A stretch of DNA of 64,000 nucleotides from contig NZ_LOKW01000002.1 of the NCBI RefSeq assembly GCF_002211305.1, forward strand, positions 124,001-188,000, given 5' to 3'. Of the stretch, positions 47,709 through 55,929 are shown piece by piece; positions within the stretch are counted from its first letter, which is position 1, and every line of letters starts with the position of its first letter. Below the pieces are notes generated by a model that did no database searches, had not been told where the DNA came from, and saw only the letters and a program-made list of their open reading frames with translations. The stretch comes from Rhizobium sp. R634. GTDB lineage: Bacteria > Pseudomonadota > Alphaproteobacteria > Rhizobiales > Rhizobiaceae. A program made the translations under genes and the position numbers.

Positions 47709-48099
47709 TTCGGTCTCAAACCCCATGTCCTGGCGAGGCGAATCATTGCCTCATCCTTGATTCGCCATGGCATGGTTCTGTGTCCGAATTTGGCTCCGCC
47801 ATTCCCGCGGCATAAGATTCTCACCGGCTGAGAGGCGTTCGGCGATCGACGGCAGATGGGTGAGAAGCCCGTTGAGCTTGCTGGCTGGAAGGTCCAGCGA
47901 TGGCGTAGACCGTCAGGTGTCGACAACAGGCCGGCGTGACACGACGGTGGCAAGGCACTCGTCGAGCGCCTGCCGTCTTGAATGCACTGTCTGACCGGGG
48001 GAATGGGTCCAGGCAGGGAAGTCCAGACCCATTCTTTCCCGATCGGAGGTCAGTCGGATCAGGAATTTGCGACTGCCGGTCTAGCCGGCAGCCTTTTTA
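47709..48099. other. Intergenic region between secreted protein and porin
   Basis: No gene is seen in these 391 bases. Two strong inverted repeats stand out: GAATGGGTC/GACCCATTC (48001-48009 and 48026-48034) and CTGCCGG/CCGGCAG-type arms at 48074-48092 directly after the porin stop. The latter is followed by TTTTT only on the plus strand, so it is not a classical terminator for the minus-strand porin but may stabilise its mRNA 3' end. Confidence 0.45.
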
Positions 48100-49143
48100 T
48101 TAGAACGCGCGCTGCAGGCGGAAGTAGCCCGAAGTTACGTCTGAAGCGTTGTCCGGATCGAGGTACTGAACCGAAACCTTGGCCGAGAAGTTGTCGACGA
48201 TCTGGTAGTCGATCGTGACGCCGGCCTTCCAGGCGTTGACGTCGTCGTTGAACTCGCCAGCGGTGATGCCGTAGTTGTCGTAGTACTGAACAGCCGGGGT
48301 GATCTTCAGCTTGTCAGTCGCCTTGATGGCGTATTCGGCAGCAACAGCCCATTCAGCCTTGTTGTAGTAGGCGTTCGGGTTGGATGCGTAGACGACTGCG
48401 AGGCCGAGCGTGCCCGGACCAACGGCAACCGTACCCATAGCGCGGACGGCGCCTTCTTCGTTGTCGGTGTCGTAGCCAGCCGTGATCTGATAGCTGAAGA
48501 TGCCGGCCTTGCCGCCGAGGCCGACGGCAACGCCGACGTTGTTGGCGGTTTCGCCGTTGTAGAACGGGCTGTCTTCCAGCTCGTCAACGCTGATGCCGGC
48601 GTAGAAGGCGTCGGTTTCGTACTGATAACGGATGGAGTTATGCAGCGTGACCGGAGAACCGATATCGTCGGTTTCACCCGAGAGGCCATCGTCCCACCAG
48701 CTGTAGAAGAGGCCGGCGCGGAAGCCGGCGATGTCGATGTAAGCGGAATCGAGCTGGGCCTTCTGGGCCGAGGCGTTGTCAGCATTGAACTGCATGACGA
48801 TGACGCCGGTCAGCGGACCGTACTCGGTGTCGCTCTTTGCGGTGAACTGAACCTGGCCGCGCGTACGGGCGTCCCAGTCGGAGTCGTTGGGAACAGAACC
48901 GCCGCCGCCGGCGCCGATCGAGCTGGCGTTCGGAGCAACGTCAACCTGGAAACGGATGTAACCGTTGATCTTGAGGCAGGTTTCGGTGCCCGGGATGTAG
49001 AAGTAGCCGGTGCCGTAAGCGTCGCAGACGCGGACATATTCAACCGGTTCCGGCTCGGCAGCGACGATAGCGTCAGCAGCCTGAGCGCCGGATACTGCTG
49101 CGAGAGCAGCAGCGGAGCCGAGAAGAAGGCTCTTGATGTTCAT
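48100..49143 (-). CDS. RopA-type outer membrane porin
   Basis: A 347-residue alphaproteobacterial porin (porin_2 type). MNIKSLLLGSAAALAAVSGAQA is the signal peptide; the mature start carries VEYVRVCDAYGTGYFYIPGT with the paired cysteines typical of RopA/Omp2b-like porins, and it ends in a beta-strand with a C-terminal Phe. It forms a 16-stranded trimeric general diffusion pore (family knowledge). ATG follows the good ribosome binding site GGAGG. Rhizobia carry several paralogues, so I do not assign a specific symbol. Confidence 0.94.
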   Translation of the reverse strand: MNIKSLLLGSAAALAAVSGAQAADAIVAAEPEPVEYVRVCDAYGTGYFYIPGTETCLKINGYIRFQVDVAPNASSIGAGGGGSVPNDSDWDARTRGQVQFTAKSDTEYGPLTGVIVMQFNADNASAQKAQLDSAYIDIAGFRAGLFYSWWDDGLSGETDDIGSPVTLHNSIRYQYETDAFYAGISVDELEDSPFYNGETANNVGVAVGLGGKAGIFSYQITAGYDTDNEEGAVRAMGTVAVGPGTLGLAVVYASNPNAYYNKAEWAVAAEYAIKATDKLKITPAVQYYDNYGITAGEFNDDVNAWKAGVTIDYQIVDNFSAKVSVQYLDPDNASDVTSGYFRLQRAF

Positions 49144-49582
49144 GGATAACCTCCAGTTCAAGTGCAAAAGGATGAAGACCGTTGCCATCGGCAGTCCCTA
49201 CGGATCTTCATCCCGTGTGATCGAAGCGGCCCCTTTTTATCGGGTGCCTGCCTCGCCGCGGAAGTTACATAAGGGATGTTGCGTCGCAATAAGCATATCG
49301 ATCATGACAGCAGGCCGGCATAGCTATGTTGCTGAAATAACACGCGTTTTGTCACAAACTCGTCATCTGTTCGTCACAAACCCGGCGCCTCCTGATGCGG
49401 GACCAACGCGGGGCTGAAGCTTGAAAACGCTAATGCAAGTGACGGGCGTGTGATCATGTCCGCATGTACTGCTACGCCGTCGCCGTGATCTGCGCGATCC
49501 AGGGATGGCTCATAGGTAACAGCGATGAGCATTGATCGAAGCGCCGCAAGCGGCACTGAGGACCGCGGCGCTTTCGTTATCT
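49144..49582. promoter_or_regulatory. Porin upstream region with direct repeats
   Basis: No gene is seen in this region. GTCACAAAC occurs twice (49351-49359 and 49373-49381), 22 bases apart, in direct orientation about two helical turns apart; it may be a regulator site for the porin promoter, but lies more than 200 bases from the start codon. An inverted repeat AAGCGCCGC / GCGGCGCTT (49538-49546, 49566-49574) followed by a T-rich stretch adjoins the decayed gene copy. Confidence 0.4.
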
Positions 49583-49745
49583 GCTTTTTATCGATTTGCC
49601 GTGGTGCGGAAGCTACCGGGAGAGAGGAGTGGCGACGACCAGCTCGGCGCACTTGCGGGAAGAGTAATGACCGGGCGCGCCGGGAAGTGTCTCGGACGTG
49701 GAGGCCGGCGCAGCAAAGCCGGCAAGACGAGGACGGCGGAAACAA
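49583..49745 (-). pseudogene. Decayed partial copy of the secreted protein gene at 47217
   Basis: The segment aligns by eye with the 47217-47708 gene in two blocks: 49583-49632 with its 3' end (GGTGCGGAAGCTGCCGG versus GGTGCGGAAGCTACCGG) and 49632-49735 with its 5' half (for example GGCGACGACAAGCTTGGCGC versus GGCGACGACCAGCTCGGCGC). About 290 bases of the middle are missing and no usable reading frame remains. It lies in the same orientation, on the far side of the porin. Confidence 0.75.
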
Positions 49746-49848
49746 GGGCCGCGGGTGCCGGGAGGAAAAATCTCCTACCCTCTGTCTGCGCGGCGAACCG
49801 GCCGTGTGCTGGAAGGTCAACGGCGACCGAACACCTGTGCCCGAGAAT

Positions 49849-50130
49849 TCACTCCAGGGTGGCTTCCTTGCGGGCAACATTGCCGCTCACATCAATGTCA
49901 CTGCCCAACATCGCGCTGCCGGTCAGATCGACACCGTAGTCCAGGAGATTCTGACGCGTCAAATGAAGCATAATCCGGCCGGCCTGCTCGACCGGCCTGC
50001 CACGCATATGGGAGACGACGTACTCGGCCGTGACGGGGTAGCGTCCCTCAGGAAGGCTGACACCCTTTGCGAGGGAAATCTTGTCGTTGGAAACCACAAG
50101 AGTTTTGCGTCGTTTGATGACCTGGGCCAA
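49849..50130 (-). CDS. Small hypothetical protein
   Basis: A 93-residue protein starting at a TTG codon (MAQVIKRRKTLVVSNDK) with GGGAG six bases upstream. It is basic at the start and acidic towards the end (GSDIDVSGNVARKEATLE). I do not recognise a family. It is upstream of the decayed gene copy and downstream of tRNA-Val in the same direction but after the tRNA terminator. The coding status is uncertain because the start is weak. Confidence 0.5.
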   Translation of the reverse strand: MAQVIKRRKTLVVSNDKISLAKGVSLPEGRYPVTAEYVVSHMRGRPVEQAGRIMLHLTRQNLLDYGVDLTGSAMLGSDIDVSGNVARKEATLE

Positions 50131-50179
50131 GTCTAACTCCCACTGGGGGCAGGTGTATCACACCCGCAAGCCGCGATGT

Positions 50180-50208
50180 AAAAAGGCCTCTCGATTTCTC
50201 GAAAGGCC
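50180..50208 (-). terminator. Terminator of tRNA-Val
   Basis: On the minus strand the arms GGCCTTTCG and CGAGAGGCC (one G-U pair) form a 9-bp stem, loop AGAAAT, followed by TTTTT, 23 bases after the tRNA 3' end. Confidence 0.88.
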
Positions 50209-50230
50209 ATTGCTTTTCAGCGAATTAGGA

Positions 50231-50305
<75 letters not shown>

Positions 50306-50389
50306 ATCCGATGGCGGCGCATAGATCACAAAACCTTTGGAGCCGTCAATAGGCTTTTTTCAGTTTTGTGACGCGCCGGCCGGCAAGCC

Positions 50390-50752
50390 TTACGCGGCAA
50401 GCATTTTGTTGACCTCGTCGACGAGATCGCGCAGGTGGAAAGGCTTGGAAAGGACCTTGGCATCCTTCGGCGCCTTCGAATCAGGGTTCAGCGCCACGGC
50501 GGCAAAGCCAGTGATGAACATCACCTTGAGGTCGGGATCGAGCTCGGTGGCGCGGCGCGCCAGTTCGATGCCGTCCATTTCGGGCATGACGATATCGGTC
50601 AGCAGCAGGGAGAACGGTTCCTCGCGCAGCCGGTCATAGGCGCTCGCGCCATTGTCGTATGAAAGGACCTTGTAGCCGGCCTTTTCGAGCGCTTTCACCA
50701 GGAAACGGCGCATATCGTTGTCGTCTTCGGCGAGAAGTATCTTCTGAGTCAT
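50390..50752 (-). CDS. cpdR: CpdR-type single-domain response regulator
   Basis: A 120-residue stand-alone receiver domain: acidic pocket AEDDND (Glu9, Asp10, Asp11), phosphoacceptor Asp53 in LLLTDIVMPEMDG and Lys in VLSKPFHLRDL. The sequence is very close to the rhizobial and Caulobacter CpdR family, which when unphosphorylated primes ClpXP for degradation of cell-cycle substrates and is controlled by the CckA-ChpT phosphorelay. No output domain is present, as expected. The start is the ATG of MTQKILLAEDD; a TTG one codon upstream is in frame. Confidence 0.95.
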   Translation of the reverse strand: MTQKILLAEDDNDMRRFLVKALEKAGYKVLSYDNGASAYDRLREEPFSLLLTDIVMPEMDGIELARRATELDPDLKVMFITGFAAVALNPDSKAPKDAKVLSKPFHLRDLVDEVNKMLAA

Positions 50753-50940
50753 CAATCCAGACCGCTGATCAATAGGTTTTGGGTGGGCTGCCAGCCGTTT
50801 ACACTAGTCTTTGCCCGGTAAACAACCGGTGAATTGCCTGTGCGTGATCGTCATCCCTGCTACATAGTATGGACTTGAGGGCGGGCAACTGGCAACATGG
50901 GCGAAGCAGTCAGTTCATGACATGGTAAAGAGGGCCAGAA

Positions 50941-51822
50941 GTGCCGGAAATACGCGAATACGAGCTTTTTGAGGTACATGAGCCCGTGTCGCAGACCATT
51001 CCTTTCGTCTACAATTCCCCTCATAGCGGCCGCATTTATCCACCGGAATTCATCGCTCAGTCCAGGCTCGAAGGCATTGCCATCCGCCGGTCCGAGGATC
51101 ATTACGTCGACGAGCTCTTCGGTTCGGCCGTGACGCTCGGTGCGCCGCTGCTCGTGGCCAACTTTCCGCGCGCCTATCTCGACGTCAACCGCGAGCCTTA
51201 TGAGCTCGATCCGCGCATGTTCGACGGGCTGCTGCCGCCCTATGCCAATGTCAACTCGCTGCGCGTCGCCGGCGGGCTCGGCACCATTCCGCGCATAGTC
51301 GCCGAGAATATGGAGATCTATGCGCGGCGCCTGCCGGTGCAGGAAGGTCTCGACCGGGTCGAAGCGGTCTATAAGCCCTATCATGCAGCGCTGCGCCGGC
51401 TGATCGCGCGAACGCATGTGCAATTCGGCTTCGGCGTGCTAATCGATTGCCACTCGATGCCCGGCAATGTGCGGGTGGCCGGCTGCACCGGGCGGCCCGA
51501 TTTCATCATCGGCGATCGCTACGGCACCAGCGCCTCGGCCGAACTTTCACGTGCGGCCATCGCCATCCTCGAGGAAATGGGCTTTGCGGCGATCCGCAAC
51601 AAACCCTATGCCGGGGGTTTCATCACCGAACATTACGGCCGGCCTTCGCGCGGGCTGCATGCGCTGCAGATCGAGGTGAACCGGGCGATCTATGTCGACG
51701 AGGTGACGCTGGAGAAACGCGACGATTTCGCCGCGGTGGCCGGAGCGGTGACGGCCTTCATGCAGCAGATGGCGGATTACGTCGAAAAGTTCGCCGGCGA
51801 CCGGGCGCTGGCCGCCGAGTAA
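50941..51822 (+). CDS. N-formylglutamate amidohydrolase family protein
   Basis: A 293-residue protein starting at GTG after AGAGGG. Family motifs seen are NSPHSGRIYP near the N-terminus, the metal/catalytic region VLIDCHSMPGN and the PYAGGFITEHYG stretch. Members hydrolyse N-formyl-L-glutamate to glutamate and formate in histidine degradation, or related N-acyl amino acids. No hut genes are nearby, so the substrate is not certain. It stands alone, divergent from cpdR. Confidence 0.9.
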   Translation: MPEIREYELFEVHEPVSQTIPFVYNSPHSGRIYPPEFIAQSRLEGIAIRRSEDHYVDELFGSAVTLGAPLLVANFPRAYLDVNREPYELDPRMFDGLLPPYANVNSLRVAGGLGTIPRIVAENMEIYARRLPVQEGLDRVEAVYKPYHAALRRLIARTHVQFGFGVLIDCHSMPGNVRVAGCTGRPDFIIGDRYGTSASAELSRAAIAILEEMGFAAIRNKPYAGGFITEHYGRPSRGLHALQIEVNRAIYVDEVTLEKRDDFAAVAGAVTAFMQQMADYVEKFAGDRALAAE

Positions 51823-51872
51823 GCGTCTTTCTCGATTTTGGCGATATTTGTGTGGCCTTCGTCTTTGCGGCC

Positions 51873-51953
51873 AAAAAAGAACCGCGCTCGTGAGCGCGGC
51901 TAAGTCTAGGGAGGAAACACCCAAGGAGGGTATTTACAGTCAGAAGACTGTAC
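51873..51953 (-). ncRNA. Candidate small RNA with anti-Shine-Dalgarno loops
   Basis: On the minus strand the promoter-like pair CTTGAC/TTGACA (51987-51982) and TAGCTT (51964-51959), spacer 17, is followed by about 80 bases of structured RNA: a hairpin TACAGTC-TTCT-GACTGTA (51952-51935), then ACCC-TCCTT-GGGT (51931-51919) and GTTT-CCTCCCT-AGAC (51918-51904), both exposing pyrimidine anti-Shine-Dalgarno loops, then the terminator CCGCGCTC/GAGCGCGG (51899-51882) with six T residues (51878-51873). It resembles the CCUCC-loop small RNA families of alphaproteobacteria (such as alpha-r14 and CcsR), but I cannot assign a family. Confidence 0.65.
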
Positions 51954-52104
51954 TGAAAAAGCTACTATTGCATTGCACAAATGTCAAGCAATATATTGCG
52001 TTGCGATATCTTTGAGCAATTAGACTGAAATTGCCTCTCGCATTTGCATTCCCGTTGCTTTTCGCTATGAAAAGCGCCATTCCCGCCAGCCAAACGGTGT
52101 CCTC

Positions 52105-52881
52105 ATGCTTCCTGACCGCTCGTTCTTCAATCGTCTGGCGGAGGCCGCCAAGGCCGAGACACTGCCGCGTTTCCGCTCCGGCCTCGATGTCACCAACAAG
52201 CTTTCCTCCGGTTTCGACCCGGTGACGGAAGGCGACCGGGCGGCCGAACTCGCCATCCGGGCGCTGATCGAGGAAAGTTTTCCCGACCACGGCATTCTCG
52301 GCGAGGAGCACGGCAATGTCGGGCTCGACCGCGACTATGTCTGGGTGATCGACCCGATCGACGGTACGCGCGCCTTCATCTCAGGCCTGCCTGTCTGGGG
52401 CACGCTGATCGGCCTTCAGAAGCAAGGCCGGGCGGTCATGGGCATGATCGAACAGCCCTTTACCGGCGAACGTTATTTCGCCGATCAGAACGGCTCGATC
52501 TATATTGGGCCGGAAGGCGAGCGGAGGCTCACGACGCGCCAGTGCGAGGCGCTGTCGAACGCTATTCTATTCACCACCTCGCCGCATCTCTTCGCCGGCG
52601 AGGAGATGGAGAAATACCGGGAGATCGAAGGCCAGGTGCGGCTCTTCCGCTACGGCTGCGACTGTTATGCCTATGCGCTGCTTGCCGCCGGCCATATCGA
52701 TCTGGTCGTCGAAAACGGTCTCAAGCCCTATGACGTCGGCGGCATCATTCCCGTTATCGAAGGCGCGGGCGGCATCATCACTACCTGGGACGGCGGGCGG
52801 CCGGAAAACGGCGGCTCGATCATCGCCGCCGGCAGCCGCGCAGTCTACGATCAGGCGATCGCCATCCTGCAGCGCAGCTGA
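52105..52881 (+). CDS. hisN: Histidinol-phosphatase / inositol monophosphatase family
   Basis: A 258-residue IMPase-fold phosphatase. The metal ligands are visible: Glu in GEEHG, Asp-Pro-Ile-Asp-Gly in WVIDPIDGTRAF, and Asp in KPYDVGG. The variant sequence around FISGLPVWGTLIGLQ resembles the HisN-type histidinol-phosphatases that complete histidine synthesis in organisms lacking HisB phosphatase; rhizobia use this type. A broader IMPase role cannot be excluded. The start ATG lies in a short, A/T-rich leader. No partner operon is evident. Confidence 0.85.
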   Translation: MLPDRSFFNRLAEAAKAETLPRFRSGLDVTNKLSSGFDPVTEGDRAAELAIRALIEESFPDHGILGEEHGNVGLDRDYVWVIDPIDGTRAFISGLPVWGTLIGLQKQGRAVMGMIEQPFTGERYFADQNGSIYIGPEGERRLTTRQCEALSNAILFTTSPHLFAGEEMEKYREIEGQVRLFRYGCDCYAYALLAAGHIDLVVENGLKPYDVGGIIPVIEGAGGIITTWDGGRPENGGSIIAAGSRAVYDQAIAILQRS

Positions 52882-52908
52882 TCCACAGTCTTTGAAGCCG
52901 CATCCATC

Positions 52909-53883
52909 TCACGTGCCGAGGGCAGCGACATCCTGGCTTTCTTCGGCATCGCTGCCGGGAATGAAGGCATGGAAGGCGGCGAGTGCGGCGGCGCGGTAGA
53001 TATCCCGTTCCTGGAAGATCTCATGGCGGGCGCCGTTGATCGGCACCAGCTGGCCAGCGCGGAAGTAACGCGAGAGCCGTTCCTGTGCCGTATAGGGCAC
53101 GACGCCATCGCGCGTCGGGGCGATGACGATGGTCGGGATGGTGATCGAGAAGAGATGACTGGGCGAGGTGACCCGATCCATGGTGCGGAAGGCTTCGATC
53201 AGCCAGCGGGCCGTCGGCGGGCCGAGCGTCAGTTCCGGATGCGCCTTCATCATTGCGACATTGCGCTCGAAACGGGTTTCGTCCGAGGTCAATGGATTGT
53301 CGCGGAAATCCGGCTCCTTCAGCTTCGAGGTCAGCGGCACGGAACCGAGGCCGACAGCCGTCAGCGTTCCGGCAAGCCTGCGGATGACGCGAGGCGAGGC
53401 TGACTGGCCGGTCAGGCCGATGAAGGGGGCGGACAGGACCATGCGATCGATGCGGGTGGCGAGATAGGGAGCCGCCGACAGTGCGATCAGCCCGCCTGTC
53501 GAGTGGCCGAGCAAATAGAAGGGCAGGCGGGTATCCGGCAGCACCACCTTTTCGAGGAAGGCATCGAGATCGCGCTCGTAATCGGCAAAGCGCCTTATAT
53601 GGCCGTGATTGCGGCGCTTTAGCAGCCGCGACGAACCGCCCTGGCCGCGCAGGTCGAAGGTCGCGACCCAGAGACCTTTGGCCGTGAAGTCGCGGATCGT
53701 CTCGAAATATTTTTCGATATATTCGTTGCGGCCGTGGATGATGACGACCGTGCCCTTGGCGACCTGGGCGCCGGAGCGGAAAACGGCGTAACGCAGCCGG
53801 TGACCGTCATGGGTTTCGAAGAACCCTTCCGTGCGGTTTTCCGGGGCGGGATTGTCGGGCGTCGAATAGAGAACCTGATCCAT
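52909..53883 (-). CDS. Alpha/beta hydrolase (lysophospholipase-like)
   Basis: A 324-residue protein with the nucleophile Ser128 in GHSTGG, the acid in PTRDGVVPY and His in GARHEIFQE. The oxyanion region VVIIHGRNEYIEKYFET and the lid are typical of the monoglyceride lipase/lysophospholipase (PldB-like) branch. No signal peptide is seen with the ATG at 53883 (MDQVLYST); the open codons further upstream do not resemble the family. It is convergent with hisN (27 bases apart). Confidence 0.88.
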   Translation of the reverse strand: MDQVLYSTPDNPAPENRTEGFFETHDGHRLRYAVFRSGAQVAKGTVVIIHGRNEYIEKYFETIRDFTAKGLWVATFDLRGQGGSSRLLKRRNHGHIRRFADYERDLDAFLEKVVLPDTRLPFYLLGHSTGGLIALSAAPYLATRIDRMVLSAPFIGLTGQSASPRVIRRLAGTLTAVGLGSVPLTSKLKEPDFRDNPLTSDETRFERNVAMMKAHPELTLGPPTARWLIEAFRTMDRVTSPSHLFSITIPTIVIAPTRDGVVPYTAQERLSRYFRAGQLVPINGARHEIFQERDIYRAAALAAFHAFIPGSDAEESQDVAALGT

Positions 53884-54304
53884 GACTTGCCAATGCGCCG
53901 CTGCTGACTGCTTCGCACTCAGGGATAGCGCATGGCACCCGGCTTGGAAAGCGGCGGTGTCCGGAAGCGCGCTCCGTGAAAAAGGGCCGGCAGGAGCGTG
54001 AGGGCGCTCGCGGCCGGCCCAAGTCAAGGCTGAAGAAGAAGGGACGATGCACTTCAGCCGCCGGGGCCAGTGTCACCCGACATCATCATTTCTAGGCAGG
54101 CCTGCCTGAACGCGTTCCGAACCGGCCGTTCATGCGCGGTTCACGGCCGATCGCGGCGATTTCGGAAAGGTCTTGAACTCCTCAAATCCCATCACCATCT
54201 CCTTCCTGCGGGTGCCAAAAGGGCCTGCGCAACCGTCCCGGAGCCGCCAAAGATGGGGTTTCAGGGGCATTTATCGCAACACGTCGCTTCCACAGGAGGA
54301 CATC
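53884..54304. other. Intergenic region with hsp20 leader
   Basis: A 421-base gap holds the divergent promoters of the hydrolase and hsp20. The part nearest hsp20 is the ROSE-like leader described separately. A CTTGAA-N10-CCCAT pattern (54172-54192) hints at a heat-shock promoter but the spacing is short. I see no gene here. Confidence 0.45.
54190..54304 (+). promoter_or_regulatory. ROSE-like RNA thermometer in the hsp20 leader
   Basis: Directly before the start codon, GTCGCTTC (54283-54290) can pair with GGAGGAC (54295-54301) containing the Shine-Dalgarno, leaving G86 of the window (54286) as a single bulged G and the loop CACA. This is the layout of the fourth stem of ROSE elements, which unfold on heating and are standard in rhizobial small heat-shock genes. 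The upstream bounds of the leader are not known. Confidence 0.7.
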
Positions 54305-54775
54305 ATGCGTCACGTAGACTTCTCTCCCCTTTATCGTTCGACGGTCGGTTTCGACCGGCTCTTCACCATGCTCGACAGCCTTGCCCAGCCGGAGCAGGCG
54401 CAGACCTATCCGCCCTACAATATCGAGCGCACCGGTGAAAACACCTATCGCATCACCATGGCAGTCGCCGGTTTCGACGAGACCGAACTTTCGATCGAAG
54501 CCCATGCCAACGTGCTGTCCGTGAAGGGTGAAAAGAACGAGGACACCGCCGAAGGCGGCGAATTCCTCTATCGCGGCATCGCCAAGCGCACCTTCGAGCG
54601 CCGCTTCCAGCTTGCCGATCATGTCGAGGTGACCGCCGCTTCGCTGAAGAACGGCCTGCTGCACATCGACCTTCTGCGCAACATTCCCGAGGCTATGAAG
54701 CCCCGCAAGATCGCGATTGCCGCAGAACCGGTCGAGGCTCCGAAGGCCATCGAGGCGCAGGTCATCAACGGCTAA
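54305..54775 (+). CDS. Small heat-shock protein (Hsp20 / IbpA family)
   Basis: A 156-residue alpha-crystallin domain protein: N-terminal PLYRSTVGFDRLF, typical of IbpA-type class A proteins of rhizobia, a core (YRITMAVAGFDETELSIE, then FERRFQLADHVEVTAA), and a C-terminal region NIPEAMKPRKIAI with the I-x-I motif. It holds denatured proteins in a foldable state. ATG follows AGGAGGACATC, the site covered by the thermometer hairpin. Rhizobia carry several such genes; class A/B assignment is by eye. Confidence 0.95.
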   Translation: MRHVDFSPLYRSTVGFDRLFTMLDSLAQPEQAQTYPPYNIERTGENTYRITMAVAGFDETELSIEAHANVLSVKGEKNEDTAEGGEFLYRGIAKRTFERRFQLADHVEVTAASLKNGLLHIDLLRNIPEAMKPRKIAIAAEPVEAPKAIEAQVING

Positions 54776-54798
54776 TCTTTGTCCCTCATGGGAAATGG

Positions 54799-54830
54799 AC
54801 GGCGCTCCGATCGGGGCGCCGTTTTTGTTT
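54799..54830 (+). terminator. Terminator of hsp20
   Basis: A stem of about 10 bp (ACGGCGCTCC / GGGGCGCCGT, GATC loop) is followed by TTTTTGTTT on the plus strand, 24 bases after the hsp20 stop. Confidence 0.9.
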
Positions 54831-54834
54831 CGGC

Positions 54835-55839
54835 TTATGCCGGGCTGGCGGCATCCTCGATCTGCTGTTCCGTCGCGCGGCGGGCCGCTGCGGCGGCGTA
54901 TTTCTGGGCGATGACGGCACAGGCCATGAGCTGGATCTGATGGAAGAGCATCAGCGGCAGAACGATCGCACCGATCGACTGGCCGGCGAAGATGACGTTC
55001 GCCATCGGCACGCCGCTCGCTAGGCTCTTCTTCGAGCCGCAGAAGGTGATGGTGATTTCGTCGGCCTTGTTGAAACCCAGCCTGCGGCTGCCGAACATCG
55101 TCAAAAGAACGACGAGCGCCAGGAGCAGGATGTCGGCGAGGATGACGACGGCAATGTCGGCGAGCGAGAAGGTGTGCCACAGCCCCTCGACCACGGCCGT
55201 CGAGAAGGCGAGATAGACGACCATCAGGATCGAGCCTCGGTCGACGGGCATCAGGATTTTCTTCTTGGCGCGGATCCAGTCGCCGATCCAGGGCTGCAGG
55301 ATCTGGCCTACGATGAAAGGGGCGAGCAGCTGCAAGAGGATCTGCTGAAGCGCGTCGAAGGAGAAGCCTCCATGGCCGCCGACGGAAAAGAGCAGGCCGA
55401 CGAGCAGCGGCGTCAGGAACATGCCGAAAATGTTGGAGGCCGAGGCCGAGCAGATGGCAGCAGGCACATTGCCGCCCGCCATCGAGGTGAAGGCGATCGA
55501 CGACTGTACCGTCGAGGGCAGCACGCAGAGAAAGAGAATGCCGAGATAAAGCGGCTGCGGCAGGATGCTGTCGGGAATGAAGCCGAGCCCGAGGCCGAGC
55601 AGCGGGAAAATGCCGAAGGTCGTCAGCAGGATGACGAGATGCAGGCGCCAGTGCAGCAGGCCAGCAATGACGACGTCGCGCGAGAGGCGGGCGCCATGCA
55701 GGAAGAACAGCGCCGCGATGGCAAGGTCGGTGGCGACGCCGAAATACGCCGCAAAGCTGCCGCTCGCCGGAAACAGCGAGGCGAGGATGACGGTGCAGAT
55801 GAGCAGGATCGTGAACGTATCGGGCAGAAAACGGCGCAT
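54835..55839 (-). CDS. BASS-family transporter (bile acid:sodium symporter type)
   Basis: A 334-residue polytopic membrane protein with nine or ten hydrophobic helices, and the family motifs ALFFLHGARLSRD, CVLPSTVQSSIAFTSMAGGN and, near the end, FCGSKKSLASGVPMANVIF. It is the YfeH-like branch (SBF_like). Substrates of this branch are not settled; anions or organic acids are likely. Two starts are possible; I chose MRRFLPDT with GCGAG upstream. It is divergent from the LysR gene, 90 bases apart, so control by it is plausible. Confidence 0.9.
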   Translation of the reverse strand: MRRFLPDTFTILLICTVILASLFPASGSFAAYFGVATDLAIAALFFLHGARLSRDVVIAGLLHWRLHLVILLTTFGIFPLLGLGLGFIPDSILPQPLYLGILFLCVLPSTVQSSIAFTSMAGGNVPAAICSASASNIFGMFLTPLLVGLLFSVGGHGGFSFDALQQILLQLLAPFIVGQILQPWIGDWIRAKKKILMPVDRGSILMVVYLAFSTAVVEGLWHTFSLADIAVVILADILLLALVVLLTMFGSRRLGFNKADEITITFCGSKKSLASGVPMANVIFAGQSIGAIVLPLMLFHQIQLMACAVIAQKYAAAAARRATEQQIEDAASPA

Positions 55840-55929
55840 GGCGGTCTCGCGGCAATAGATAGCCATTGTTCTATCGCCCATTATGATCCAGGATGCAAGG
55901 AATAACAGTTATCGCGAAACTGGATTCCA

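Noticed and set aside
49525..50136. A 203-codon plus-strand frame
   Set aside because: It runs across the decayed gene copy and opposite the more plausible minus-strand gene at 49849; composition is typical of shadow frames.
54172..54192. CTTGAA-N10-CCCAT as an RpoH promoter for hsp20
   Set aside because: The spacing is a few bases shorter than heat-shock promoters usually show, so I left it as a hint only.
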